In this document: positions 45,341 to 54,947 of the stretch, in pieces
Numbering within the stretch: the first letter of the stretch is position 1
Layout of the letters: every line of letters begins with the position of its first letter
Assembly: GCA_965198325.1 (NCBI GenBank)
Contig: CBDAPE010000019.1
Location: 655,220 to 719,219 of the forward strand
Length of the DNA: 64,000 nucleotides
Reading direction: 5' to 3'
From: CBDAPE01 sp965198325
GTDB lineage: Bacteria > Pseudomonadota > Alphaproteobacteria > UBA828 > JAPUJA01
Notes under the pieces: generated by a model
The model's input: the letters and a program-made list of their open reading frames with translations, nothing else
Told to the model about the DNA's origin: nothing
Databases searched by the model: none
Translations under genes and position numbers: made by a program

Positions 45341-48037
45341 TCAGAACCCGTACTTGGAGCGGCGCATCTCGAAGGCATCCTTGCCGCCTTCCAGGATTTC
45401 TTCGACTAGTTCCCGCACGGGCCGGGAGTCGATAGACCCCATATGTTCGGTCACTATCTTCGCGTGACCTTCTTTGGCCTCGCCGGAAGCGGTGAGACCA
45501 AGGATAAGTTCAGCATCGCCGAGGACCGGAATGTTGGCGTTGTGTGTCGAGAAGACGAACTGCCGCTGCCGTTTTTCCTGCCGCATGATCGGCACGATGC
45601 CTTCGGTGATGAAGCGATTGTCAAGGTCATCTTCAGGTTGATCGACTACAAGCGGGGCTTCGGATTCCAACAGCAGGAGCAGCAGTACGGCCGTTGCCTT
45701 TTGCCCGGTGGAAAGTGCTTCCAGCGTCTGCCACACTGCCGGACTGCCTTCCGCGGCGGTGTTCAGCTCGATCCGGGTCGTTGCGGGCAGCTCTAGCTCT
45801 TCGATTCTCATGAAAAGGTCGAGACCGGCCCGTGCGATCCGTTCCGCCGAGCCAGGGGGGAGGTCATAAAGCTCCATCAGGGACTCTTTGCCCTCCCGGC
45901 AACAATGTGCGAACTCCGGCAGGGACAGTTGATCCAGCACACGTAGACGTTCGAGAGCAGCGGCGAGGTTTCCTCCAACTTCCCGCAATACCTGTTCCAG
46001 CGGATCGCGGTCTCCGGCCATCGTGACCTCGACCCGAACTCGGTCGCGAAGCTTCTCCGAAACCCTCCTGGCCGCGTTCCCAATTTGGCGGTATTCGTCG
46101 GCCTTGATGTCTTCCCATTCCAAGAGTAGCTTACGGCGATGCATCTCATGCGTTGCCAGATCGCGCTTGAGACCTTCCATTCGTTCCCTCAGCGGGCGCA
46201 GTTCTTCGATCTGCCGGCGGAGCTGGATGAACTCCGCGCCGTCGATCTTCGATTTCTGAAGTTCCCGCAACAGTTTCTCGTAGGTCTCTTCAATAGCCGT
46301 GCGTCGTTCATCCCATCGCGCTCTGGTTTTTACGATTGCGGTGTCAGCCTCGGACAAGGCTTCGGAAAACTGGACGCCAACCGCCGTGAGGTGCTTGGTC
46401 AGGCTTTCGAGAGTTTTCTCTATCTCCCCCAGTGTATCCGCGTTTGGCAGCCCATCGAGTGCCTTGCTGGACAAAAACGCTGCATCAATCGGAAGGCCCT
46501 CGACCAATTCGTTGCGAAGCTTTCGAAACGGCTCCAGCCGTTCGTCGAGATTCGTAAACAGGCGCTCTTCCCTGATAAGAAGGCTCTTTTCCTTTAGACG
46601 TTCTTCCAGCCCGGCCTGCTGAAAGCGCTTCTCGATTTCTTCGAGACCAGGCAGAGCCGCAAGCCGCTCTTCAAGCGTTTTCATCTCACGATGGACGCCC
46701 ACGATTCGGCCGCGCGATCTCTCAAGCTCCAATTGGAGTTTTGTCTTTCGCCCGGACAGTGATGGATCGAGGTCCACGAACCTTTCTAGTAGCAAGGTGA
46801 GCTTCTCGGGGCTTTTGGTGAGTTCGGATATTTCGTGCTGACCGAACACTTCCACGCCCGGTAACAAGTCGCGCGGCAAAATAGTGAGCACTTCACCGGT
46901 TTCATCCTTGACAGTCGGCGGATTCGGTACCGAACGTTCTATGGTGTAACAGCGCTCGGACGGATCGTGCGATCGCGCAAGAAGCGAGACTTTCGTTCCT
47001 GACTTCAGGACGTGTTGGATCACCCCTTCATGCGCCTTCCGTGCCTCGTCTCCGAGTGGGTTAAGGCCCAGCGCATAGCGTATGCTCTCGATCATTGTCG
47101 ACTTGCCGGTGCCGCGTCCGCCGACTACCGCATTGAGATTACCATTGAAATGAACGGAGGTATCTCGCAGAAACCCGCCTTCCCATGTCATTGCGACAAA
47201 CTCGACATGGGGCTCCGGTTGCGGATCACTGTGTAGTCGTATCCGCGACTCCGGGTCAAGGAACGCCTGACGAAACGCCTCGACCGAGACGTTCGACATT
47301 TTTATGAAACAGGACGCGCTATCCTTTTTCAGGTCTTGGGGATCGTTTACATCCGACGCATTAATTATCGCCATTGCGTGTGCACGCCCGTACTCGGGAT
47401 TCTTGTTCTGGAGAATTTGTCTGATCCCATCCGGTGCGTCGTCGGCAGGCCCAGGAAGCGCGCAGACAAGCAGATTTGGCGACGTCCAGACATTGATCCG
47501 TGATTGCCCCGAAAGAGTCCTAAGTAATCCACCATTGGAAGCCACATGCGCAGCAATACACGTGGTGCCCCATTTCCTTGAACGTTCCAGAAGTTCGGCG
47601 GAATCCAGACTTCCCGTCGGCGAGGGTTGACCCAAGTCGTGGATACCGCATTCGCCTATAAATCTCTCCAGCACGTTGTCTTTTTCAGGGTCGAACAGGC
47701 ACAGGAAATGAACGCCGTCCTTCGTTACAGCTTCGAATCCGCTGAAGGCCCACAAGCCCGCGTCACGGGCGGCACGCACAAGAGTAATGGAATGCTGCAC
47801 GCGATAGTGATCCGTGATTCCGATTACCTCAATATCGGTTTCAAGACATGTCTCTATGATCGCCTCGTTGTACTCGGCTTCCGACTGGAAGGTTATCTGC
47901 TTGTTGTGCCTGAGGAGATAGTCAAAGGGATTGACCTGCAGAGCGCAGCGATAGAAACGCGCCCCATTGGGGAGTTTCAGCGCAGTTTGCATGTGCTCCG
48001 AGAGGGTATGCACCAGACTTGCCGCCACAACGGTCAT
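45341..48037 (-). CDS. PHP-domain/SMC-like ATPase (candidate defence ATPase)
   Basis: 898 residues from MTVVAASLVHTL; an ATG 60 bases upstream that overlaps the RHH gene is the alternative. A PHP-type phosphoesterase domain (about 30-200) has VIGITDHYRV but the usual first motif D-x-H-x-H is replaced by RCALQVNPF, so its metal site is incomplete. An SMC/RecN-like ATPase follows: Walker A VVGGRGTGKST (about 305), a long coiled coil (about 430-700), signature LSTGQK (about 775), Walker B PLVVDQPEDDLD (about 797) and FVFSTHNANI (about 830). It resembles PHP-SMC proteins of bacterial conflict systems. ATP-driven nucleic-acid sensing is a reasonable inference; the effector could be the PHP or the AlbA partner. 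Confidence 0.85.
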   Translation of the reverse strand: MTVVAASLVHTLSEHMQTALKLPNGARFYRCALQVNPFDYLLRHNKQITFQSEAEYNEAIIETCLETDIEVIGITDHYRVQHSITLVRAARDAGLWAFSGFEAVTKDGVHFLCLFDPEKDNVLERFIGECGIHDLGQPSPTGSLDSAELLERSRKWGTTCIAAHVASNGGLLRTLSGQSRINVWTSPNLLVCALPGPADDAPDGIRQILQNKNPEYGRAHAMAIINASDVNDPQDLKKDSASCFIKMSNVSVEAFRQAFLDPESRIRLHSDPQPEPHVEFVAMTWEGGFLRDTSVHFNGNLNAVVGGRGTGKSTMIESIRYALGLNPLGDEARKAHEGVIQHVLKSGTKVSLLARSHDPSERCYTIERSVPNPPTVKDETGEVLTILPRDLLPGVEVFGQHEISELTKSPEKLTLLLERFVDLDPSLSGRKTKLQLELERSRGRIVGVHREMKTLEERLAALPGLEEIEKRFQQAGLEERLKEKSLLIREERLFTNLDERLEPFRKLRNELVEGLPIDAAFLSSKALDGLPNADTLGEIEKTLESLTKHLTAVGVQFSEALSEADTAIVKTRARWDERRTAIEETYEKLLRELQKSKIDGAEFIQLRRQIEELRPLRERMEGLKRDLATHEMHRRKLLLEWEDIKADEYRQIGNAARRVSEKLRDRVRVEVTMAGDRDPLEQVLREVGGNLAAALERLRVLDQLSLPEFAHCCREGKESLMELYDLPPGSAERIARAGLDLFMRIEELELPATTRIELNTAAEGSPAVWQTLEALSTGQKATAVLLLLLLESEAPLVVDQPEDDLDNRFITEGIVPIMRQEKRQRQFVFSTHNANIPVLGDAELILGLTASGEAKEGHAKIVTEHMGSIDSRPVRELVEEILEGGKDAFEMRRSKYGF

Positions 48038-48071
48038 GGGCCGTCCCCCGTCCAACAGTTCCCGCCAGTTT

Positions 48072-48242
48072 TCATTCGCGCTCCAACAGTTTTTCATGCT
48101 CAGAGACGTATCGTTCGACCGCGTCCCGTACAACCCACGCCAGGGACACCTTCTTTGTATTGGCGATTTCTTTCAGACTCACGTAGATGTCGGGTGGAAA
48201 ACTGATTGATGCACGAATCGACGCTGCGCCCTCGGGCTTCAT
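48072..48242 (-). CDS. Ribbon-helix-helix (CopG/Arc-type) protein
   Basis: 56 residues, read directly: MKPEGAASIRASISFPPDIY followed by VSLKEIANTKKVSLAWVVRDAVERYV. This is a complete RHH fold: a strand with ASISFPP, then two helices. It lies 34 bases before the PHP-SMC start used here and probably autoregulates the three-gene operon. It has no linked toxin of the usual type, which argues against a simple antitoxin role. Confidence 0.8.
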   Translation of the reverse strand: MKPEGAASIRASISFPPDIYVSLKEIANTKKVSLAWVVRDAVERYVSEHEKLLERE

Positions 48243-48353
48243 GTGTCGCCTCTTTCGCTCGCGTTTTTCATACCGAAATGGTCTTCATGAGTATACACCA
48301 CAATACACCATGTCGGTGAATCTCGCCATACCCCGGAAAGTTGCGCGAAAACC

Positions 48354-48591
48354 TATCCCTAGCATTTATTCCATCTGCGGCAGAAACCTTGGAATTTTGC
48401 ATCACCCTCGGACGCCCTTTCCGACAGGCATAAGATCATCGAAGACCTCCCCGCCGTCTTCCGCGAACTCTTCGTCGGTCGCGCGGCGCCCCACACAGAA
48501 CTCCTTGCCCTCCGCCGGCAGGGAGCCGCCCTGAAGCGGAAAAGGTCCCGGCCATCGCTTCGGATGTCCGATGGAATAAATAGAGGGGACA
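48354..48591 (+). mobile_element. MITE-like element M2 (variant core, 238 bp)
   Basis: It shares the whole core with M1 (KIIEDLPAVFRELFVGRAAPH in one frame) and ends GGAATAAATAGAGGGGACA. The left end is eroded (TATCCCTAGCATTTATTCC). It lies just before the MFS gene, whose open frame runs backwards into it, so the transporter's native promoter may have been replaced. Confidence 0.75.
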
Positions 48592-48698
48592 AGTTCACAT
48601 CGAGGCCGCGAGCTGGGGCGCCCACCAGAGAAGCCAGACGACCGACACCTGATGGCTCCGTCTTTACACCAGAACGTCCATCGAATACTGCGCTAACC

Positions 48699-49979
48699 AT
48701 GCGCCACCTGATCCTGTCCAGCTCGCCGCTGTTTCTCGGCGTCATGCTGCTGGTGCTCGGCAATGGGCTGATCGGCACCCTGCTCGGTGTCCGTCTCGTG
48801 CAGGCGGGCTATCCCGCCTACATCCCCGGTCTGATGGCCGCGGCCTATTTCGTCGGCCTGGTCACCGCCTCGGTGACAGCCCACCGGATCATCGCGCTGG
48901 CTGGCCATATCCGGGCGTTTGCAGCCTTCGCCTCAATCTGCTCGGCGGCGATGCTGTCCCACGGCTTTGCCGTCGATCCGGCGCTCTGGGCTGTGCTGCG
49001 CCTGATCGAAGGTTTCTGCATCGCAGTGCTCTACATGTGCATCGAGAGTTGGCTCCATGATCGCGCCACCAACAAGACCCGCGGCAAGTTCCTGTCGATC
49101 TACATGATCACGATCTATTTCGCACTCGGCGCCTCTCAGTTTCTGCTCAATCTGTGGGAGCCTTCGGCCTTCGCCCTGTTTGGCATTTGCTCGGTGTTGA
49201 TGTCGATTGCACTGGTTCCAGTGGCGCTCGCCCGAACGCCGGCTCCGCCCCTGCCGTCAACTGATTACTTCGGCCTGCGCCGGCTCTACCGTATCTCGCC
49301 ATTGGGCACCGTCGGGTGTTTTGCGAGTGGTGCCGTAGTCGGTGCCTTCTATGGCCTTGGTCCCGTATTTGCCGACGGTGTTGCACTCGATATCGCGGGC
49401 ACCGCCCGCTTCATGGCCGCCACGATCCTGGGCGGTCTCGTCCTGCAGTGGCCGCTTGGCTGGTTGTCGGACCGGTTCGACCGGCGCACGGTGATTGCCG
49501 TCTCCTGCGCCGCCATGGGGCTCACCGCTGGCACCGTGATCGCCGTCATGGGCGCCGGCGAGGCAGCCTTGCTCACGGTCGCTGCTATCAACGGCGGTTT
49601 CGTCTTCGCTCTCTATCCGCTCTGTGTCTCCCATGCCAACGACTTCATCGACGGCCGGGATCGGGTCGGAGCGAGCGGCGGGCTGATGTTGGCCTACGGC
49701 GCCGGCGCCGTGGTCGGCCCACTCGCGGCCTCCGGGGCCATCATGGGAATGGGCCCCGCCGGGCTGTTCGCCCTCGGCGGCGCGGTCGGCGTCTTCACCC
49801 TGCTCTTCAGCCTATGGCGGATGAGCCGGCGTGCGGCGCCGCCCATCGACGAGCAGGAGGATTTTCGCCCCCTGCCCCGCACAACGCCCCATGCCATGGA
49901 GCTCGACCCGCGTGCGGACGAGTCTCCAGCCTCCGATGTCATCCCATCCGGCCGGAGCGAAGACGACGACACCTTTTGA
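48699..49979 (+). CDS. Major facilitator superfamily transporter (YcaD-like)
   Basis: 426 residues from the ATG giving MRHLILSSSPLFLGVMLLVLG. Twelve membrane segments are seen, with the MFS loop-2/3-type motif WLSDRFDRRTV and YPLCVSHANDFIDGRDRVGASGG near residue 310. The C-terminal 50 residues are acidic and cytoplasmic. GC is high, like the core genome rather than the island. A ligand cannot be assigned. The region before the ATG (45 codons, in frame) comes from the M2 end and unrelated DNA. Confidence 0.9.
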   Translation: MRHLILSSSPLFLGVMLLVLGNGLIGTLLGVRLVQAGYPAYIPGLMAAAYFVGLVTASVTAHRIIALAGHIRAFAAFASICSAAMLSHGFAVDPALWAVLRLIEGFCIAVLYMCIESWLHDRATNKTRGKFLSIYMITIYFALGASQFLLNLWEPSAFALFGICSVLMSIALVPVALARTPAPPLPSTDYFGLRRLYRISPLGTVGCFASGAVVGAFYGLGPVFADGVALDIAGTARFMAATILGGLVLQWPLGWLSDRFDRRTVIAVSCAAMGLTAGTVIAVMGAGEAALLTVAAINGGFVFALYPLCVSHANDFIDGRDRVGASGGLMLAYGAGAVVGPLAASGAIMGMGPAGLFALGGAVGVFTLLFSLWRMSRRAAPPIDEQEDFRPLPRTTPHAMELDPRADESPASDVIPSGRSEDDDTF

Positions 49980-50058
49980 AACCGGCCGCGCCTCCATTTC
50001 GGTGTGGCAACCGGTTCGAACCCGATTAATGATCGTCGATTGAGCCGCGCAGCAATCG

Positions 50059-50322
50059 ATGAATGGCATGGACTGCGCACATCTTCCGGATCTCGACGGG
50101 CGCCACCCCAACGTGGCCGTCATCGGCGCGGGCATCAACGGTGTCGGCGCGACCCAACAACTCGCCACTGCCGGCTATTCGACACTTCTCGTCTACAACG
50201 GGCGACTTCACCTCGGGAACCAGCGGCGGGTCGAGCCGAATCCTTCCATTGCGGCTTGCGCTATCTCGCGACCGGCAGCTCCGTGGGCGACTGGCTGCGC
50301 CATCCTGCACGCTTTACCACGC
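50059..50322 (+). pseudogene. N-terminal fragment of an FAD-dependent glycerol-3-phosphate dehydrogenase-like protein
   Basis: The frame opens with NVAVIGAGINGVGATQQLATAGYSTLLV, the FAD-binding GxGxxG fold. A frameshift later it continues HCGLRYLATGSSVGDWLRHPARFTT, the sequence that follows in GlpD-like oxidoreductases. The gene then ends in a solo MITE end (SINSIRC...). About 80-90 of some 500 residues remain. Confidence 0.75.
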
Positions 50323-50380
50323 TTCCCTCTATTAATTCCATCCGGTGCAGAAACCCCGGTATTTTGGGGCACCCCCCATG
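50323..50380. repeat. Solo left end of the MITE family
   Basis: TTCCCTCTATTAATTCC followed by ATCCGGTGCAGAAACCCCGGTATTTTGGGG, the left terminal 50 bases of the 250-bp copies, without a matching right end. It marks the break of the glycerol-3-phosphate dehydrogenase fragment. Confidence 0.65.
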
Positions 50381-51013
50381 GCGTCGTACTATCGCTGTCG
50401 GGCTTCGCTCTGCTCCGCGTCTGAGACACGATGGAGCGCAAAGGCGCCATCGCCGCGGCTTGGGTGCAGTACCGGGACCGCCTGCTATGTCGCCAGCTTC
50501 AAACCGACAGCAGAATTTGCCGCCACCGCCATCCGTAGCTATTGAGATCGGGCACTACCTCCGCCGCACTCATGAGGTGGGATCATGGCCGAAGACACCA
50601 GCCGGGTGCGCGAGAACCCCGGCATCGTCGCCCGATTCCGCAGCTTCGCCGCCAACATCCTACGCGCCAACAAGGTCACCGACGTGGTCGATGTCCGATA
50701 CCGAAACGCCCCTCGGGGACCTCGATGCATTCGCGGGGTACAAGCTCATGTAAAGAGCGCTGAACGACCCTGGTGTGATCGCGATCAAGCAACACGGCAT
50801 GGACATCGAAGATTACGCCGCTTTCTCTCAGCCGGGCTTCCGCAGAACACAAACCGGCAGAGTTTCACGGCGATAATCACATCGGAAACAAATAACCCTG
50901 GCCTGTTACCGTGGTCAGAAGGGAGCGGAAATATCTGTGTGGCCGGCACGGCCGGCCGCTGTATAAGCGAGTTAAGGAACACAGGGACATGCAACAGATG
51001 AAGGAGCCCAGGA
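50381..51013. other. Gene-fragment debris
   Basis: No complete gene. Two short coding-like pieces are seen: one reading NPGIVARFRSFAANILRANKVTDVVDV (about 50625-50700), and in another frame DLDAFAGYKLM...ALNDPGVIAIKQHGMDIEDYAAF (about 50720-50815). They may come from one frameshifted gene. Family not recognised. Confidence 0.4.
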
Positions 51014-51307
51014 ATGGCAATCGACGAAAGTGAACTCACGAAGGGCCGGTTGAGGAAATTGAACGCGCTTCGGAGATCTGTCGGGGATGACCTCGCCGAG
51101 GACGTATTCGCAAAGTGGCTCGCGCGCCAGGCAGCCCCGCAGGCCAAAGACAAGACCGATCCCGTCGCGGTGAAGATCATCGAGGCTCTCTCGGGGTTCG
51201 TGAATGATCCAGAGTTCAAGCTCGGCAACCGTGGCTACACACTGCGTCGCGCGAAAGGTAAGGGAGCGTCGGGTTTCATCGTGTCCAAGAATGAAAAGGC
51301 GGAATAA
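51014..51307 (+). CDS. Small hypothetical protein, 97 aa
   Basis: MAIDESELTKGRLRKLNALR begins a basic, well-formed protein; GGAG lies about ten bases upstream. A second half, KTDPVAVKIIEALSGFVNDPEF...GYTLRRAKGKGASGFIVSKNEKAE, looks like a small conserved domain with a Gly/Lys-rich loop. Not recognised. It appears intact although both sides are debris. Confidence 0.55.
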   Translation: MAIDESELTKGRLRKLNALRRSVGDDLAEDVFAKWLARQAAPQAKDKTDPVAVKIIEALSGFVNDPEFKLGNRGYTLRRAKGKGASGFIVSKNEKAE

Positions 51308-51529
51308 GCGCTGGCCGGACCTCATGGAATTCAGATGGGTTTCGCCGCACCGGTGGTAGTGGGCGTCGTCCGGCGGAAAGAGACGATCGCATGGTCCTCT
51401 ACACAGACTTCGCACTTCAAAACCGATCCGAGTGGCGCGCAGATCGGTACTCTCAATGTGGCGTAGAGCGGGAGAAAGGCTTCTCGTTGAGGCGGCGACA
51501 TCATGCAGGTTTCTGTCGGCCGACCATCC

Positions 51530-51779
51530 TGTCCCTCCCATTGATCCCATCCGGCGCAGAAACCCAGGTATTTTGGACGCTCCAGCGACTGGCTTCTCTG
51601 GTTGCGCCGAAGAACGTCCAGTTGATGACGAGGCGCGATGATCTTGAGCTGTTGCATGGCGCGACTGCGAAAGCCCGAGAGAACTTCGTAAAGCAGGATC
51701 GTGTGCAGGCCACCAACACTATCGGCATCACCCGGAAAGGCCTGGACTTCTACGCCGGATGAAATCTATAGGAGGGACA
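51530..51779 (+). mobile_element. MITE-like element M4 (250 bp)
   Basis: Left TGTCCCTCCCATTGATCCC, right GAAATCTATAGGAGGGACA. It shares the typical core (GACTGGCTT...GGTTGCGCCGAAG...GATGACGAGG...) with M5, M6, M7 and M9. Among these it is the most diverged copy. It lies just upstream of the bactofilin gene. Confidence 0.8.
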
Positions 51780-51842
51780 ATAGCCCTTCGGGTCCCGAGA
51801 CACGTTCCAGACCCGCGATGGCGAAGCGAAAGGACGAAGACG

Positions 51843-52499
51843 ATGCTCGACCGCAAGAAAGACGAGGAGAGCGCCAAACCCGCGCCGGAAACGGCGCCCG
51901 ACAACGACGATCCCAGGGGCGTTGCCGACCCGACTTACGTACCGACCCCGGCCACCCCCAAGCCTCCGGCACCGGGGCTGCCCGGCATGCCCGCGATCCC
52001 CCGCCTGATCGCGGACATCCCGCCGATCTCCCGGCCCGCCGGGGACGGCGCTGTCTCGCGTTCGGAGAACACGCGCATGACTGTGGGCAAGGACACCGAG
52101 ATGTCGGGTGAGATCGCGACCTGCGATCTGCTCGTGGTCGAGGGCACGGTCGACGCCAACCTGCGCAACGGGCGCGAGATCCAGATCGCACGAGGCGGCC
52201 GGTTCTTGGGCTTGGCGGAAGTCGAGGACGCGGACATCTCGGGTGAGTTTTCGGGCAAGCTCGTCGTGCGCCGGCGGCTCATCGTGCGCGCCGGCGGCAA
52301 GATCGACGGTGAGATCTTTTACGGCGAGATCGAGATCGAGCCGGGCGGGGAAGTCTCGGGCCGGCTTGCGGTGGGCGACGGGCACGCCACAGAGATCGCC
52401 GTCGCCGTCGAGGCCCGGCGGGCGGAGGAACACGAGCTTGGGGTGGACAACGGAGACGGCACGGGCGGATTAACGAAACCGGGCGCGTCGGAGACATGA
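51843..52499 (+). CDS. Bactofilin (polymer-forming cytoskeletal protein)
   Basis: 218 residues from MLDRKKDEESAK. A proline-rich N-terminal tail (1-75) is followed by the DUF583 beta-helix (about 80-190) with repeats such as GEIATCDLLVVEGTVDANL, REIQIARGGRFLGLAEVEDADISGEF and RAGGKIDGEIFYGEIEIEPGG. The C-terminus is acidic. Bactofilins form membrane-linked filaments for cell shape or polar structures. High GC and family suggest a core gene caught between two MITE copies. Confidence 0.9.
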   Translation: MLDRKKDEESAKPAPETAPDNDDPRGVADPTYVPTPATPKPPAPGLPGMPAIPRLIADIPPISRPAGDGAVSRSENTRMTVGKDTEMSGEIATCDLLVVEGTVDANLRNGREIQIARGGRFLGLAEVEDADISGEFSGKLVVRRRLIVRAGGKIDGEIFYGEIEIEPGGEVSGRLAVGDGHATEIAVAVEARRAEEHELGVDNGDGTGGLTKPGASET

Positions 52500-52572
52500 C
52501 CGCAAGGAGACCTCTGGACGAGTGCTCCGCCGGCATGGCTCGACGGCTATCTGTCGGCCGCCGCACTCGCGC

Positions 52573-52823
52573 TGTCCCTCCTATTAATTCCATCCGGCGC
52601 AGAAACCCTGGTGTTTTTGGGTAACCCAGCGACTGGCTTGGCTGGTTGGGCCGAAGGACGTCCAGTTGATGACGAGGCACGATGATCTCGCGCTGTCGTA
52701 TGGCGCGACTGCGAAGGCCCGAGAGAATACCGTCAAGCAGGATCGTGAGCAGGCCACCAACGTCATTGGCATCGCCCGGAAAGGCCCGGATTTCTGCGCC
52801 GGATGGAATTTATAGGAGGGACA
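52573..52823 (+). mobile_element. MITE-like element M5 (251 bp)
   Basis: Left TGTCCCTCCTATTAATTCC, right GGAATTTATAGGAGGGACA; the ends pair over more than 30 bases (ATCCGGCGCAGAAA continues the left arm, TTTCTGCGCCGGAT the right). This is the cleanest long copy. It lies 73 bases after the bactofilin stop. Confidence 0.85.
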
Positions 52824-53096
52824 ACAACCCAATCACGCCTCCAAGACGCAAGTTCAAGCGGAGGTTGTCTCTCGGAGCGCAGCGCCACCACTGACACCGA
52901 GCCCCCCGGCTCGTGGCTCTCTGCAACGATCTGACGCCTCTGAGCCTCGCTCTATCGGCTGCGCCGGCGATCGACCGGACCACCCCTGCTCCCCGCGCCA
53001 GGCTTCTCCACAGAAAGCGACATCGACCAAGTGTCCACTTACCGCCAAGTGGACACTAAAGGGGCGCCCACCCCCCGAGCACAGCGCCATCAGTGC
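52824..53096. other. Spacer between M5 and M6
   Basis: About 270 bases of GC-rich sequence with no gene. It contains a short inverted pair, AAGTGTCCACTT then AAGTGGACACT, around 53030-53056. Confidence 0.4.
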
Positions 53097-53345
53097 TGTC
53101 CCTTCCATTAACTCCATCCGGCGCGGAAACCCTGGTATTTTGGGCGTCCCAGCCACTGGCTTGGCTGGTTGCGCCGAAGGATGTCCCGTTGATGACGAGG
53201 TGCGACGATCTCAAGCTATCGCATGGCTTGACCACGAAAGCCCGAGAGAACGCCATGAAGCAGGATCGTGTGCGGACCACCAACGCTATCAAATCACCCT
53301 GAAAGGCCCGGATTTCTGCACCGGACGGAATTTATAGGAGGGACA
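53097..53345 (+). mobile_element. MITE-like element M6 (249 bp)
   Basis: Left TGTCCCTTCCATTAACTCC, right GGAATTTATAGGAGGGACA. The core is nearly identical to M7. Its right end lies directly at the broken 5' end of the ADP-ribosylglycohydrolase gene. Confidence 0.85.
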
Positions 53346-54947
53346 ACGGGGGAGGAACGGGTTGTCAAGCCTGTCTCGTGGCGACGACGTATTGGAGGCC
53401 GAGGTGGACCGACAGTAAAGCTGCCGGCTGGAACCTATTCGGACGACACGCAGTTGCGGTTGGCGGTGGGTAGATCGATTCGCGGCGATGGGTCTTTCGA
53501 CGTGGAAAGATTTGCCAAGATAGAAGTAACTGTTTGGCCAACGTATGCTTTGGGTGCGGGCTCGGGGACGAAGGCAGCTGCAGCGAGTCTTGCTCGTAGG
53601 AAAGTGAACTGGTTTTCGAACTTTTTCGAATTGGGCAGCCAGAAGTATGTGCATGCCGGAGGAAATGGTGCGGCTATGCGTATTCAACCGCATGTATGGT
53701 CATCCGCGGGCGGCACGAACGCGTTGATCATGGATGTGCTGAGAGACGCCCTAGTAACCCACGGGCATCCTCATGGATTTTGCGGCGCGGTGTTTCACGC
53801 TCTTTGCTTGGCGGACACACTGGCCGAGGGCAGGTTACCAGGAATAGCAAGATGCAAGGAATACGCCAAGATATTTTTGGAGCTGGATACACTAGTGGCT
53901 GGAGACTCACAGCTGTCTATTTTTTGGAAAGGACATTGGGAGCAAGCGTCGGGAAAGTCGCTCGGTAATGCGATGGAGGTGATGTGGGAAGAAGCGAACC
54001 GGGACATTGAAACGGTTGAGCGACAGATTGAGTCGAGAAGCGGGAACGAACAAGATGTATACCATTCCATTCTTTCCGAGTTGGGGTGTTTGAACACAAA
54101 GTACCGGGGGTCCGGATTTAAGACCGCGCTTGCGGCGGTATCATTAGCGCGCCTCTTTCCGCCCATGGAAATAGAAAAGTGCCTCGAGACCGCGGCCAAC
54201 GAGTTAGACAGCGATACCGATACGATTGCGACGATGACCGGTGCACTATTAGGGACAATCTCGGAGGTCAGCGTCGAATGGCCTATCCAAGATCGAAGTT
54301 ACATCGCGAAGGAAGCGATGAGGCTGTTCGCGATCTCGCGTGGTGAGGTACAAGATAGTTTTCTCTACCCAGATTTGAGTGCTTGGGACCCACCCAGCAG
54401 GCAAAACGCCAGTATTGGGTTATTCGAGGAGGAGTTAGCTCTCGTAGGTTTTGGCCGGCTCTCCAGAATTGGTGAGGAGTACGAATCATCGCAGGGGATT
54501 TGGCAGTGGCTTAATTTACCGTTCGGGCAAAGCATATTGGCAAAGAGAAAGCGCGGGGTAGGCCTAAAAGTGGCTGCATCGCAGCTACCTGGAAATGTAA
54601 CCACCGGCGGATTAAAACGGCCCAAGAAGGTTGAGCATGAGGGGTTGGAGGAGCATCAGGGCAAGTTGCCGTTGCGGTAAGAGCGGGCTAGGTCGACGCA
54701 TCGCGAAACAGTAAAGAGTCATGTATCTGTCGGGATTGAGCCTAAGGTAGAACAAGTTGATCGTCACGAAGAGCAGGAGACGGTGGATTCTTGGACTAGA
54801 GTGGCAATATCGAGAAATTTTGATGATCGAGTCCTGGGCCGGATGTTGAATCGTTGCATCGACCAATCACAATCGGTAGAGGCTGCAATTGGTTTTGCTT
54901 CAATTATTGCGAAGGCACGACTTGCTAGGATACGGCAGAGGAAATAA
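53346..54947 (+). pseudogene. ADP-ribosylglycohydrolase-like gene, 5' truncated and with an internal stop
   Basis: After the M6 end the frame reads PTVKLPAGTYSDDTQLRLAVGRSI, the first metal/substrate motif of ADP-ribosylglycohydrolases, and about 290 residues later NELDSDTDTIATMTGALLG, the second Mg-binding motif. The normal N-terminus with the G-D-x-x-G motif is missing. A TAA at 54678 interrupts the frame, but the same frame continues without further stops for 89 codons to 54947 with protein-like sequence (DSWTRVAISRNFDDRVLGRMLNR). GC is low (roughly 50%). The enzyme class removes ADP-ribose from proteins or DNA. Confidence 0.78.

Noticed and set aside
48072..48242. RHH gene as the antitoxin of a classic toxin-antitoxin pair
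   Set aside because: The next gene is a very large PHP-SMC ATPase, not a RelE, ParE, MazF or PIN-type toxin; a regulator role is simpler.
50000..50060. GGTTCGAACCC sequence resembling a tRNA T-arm
   Set aside because: No acceptor stem, D-arm or anticodon arm can be built around it; it lies just behind the MFS stop.
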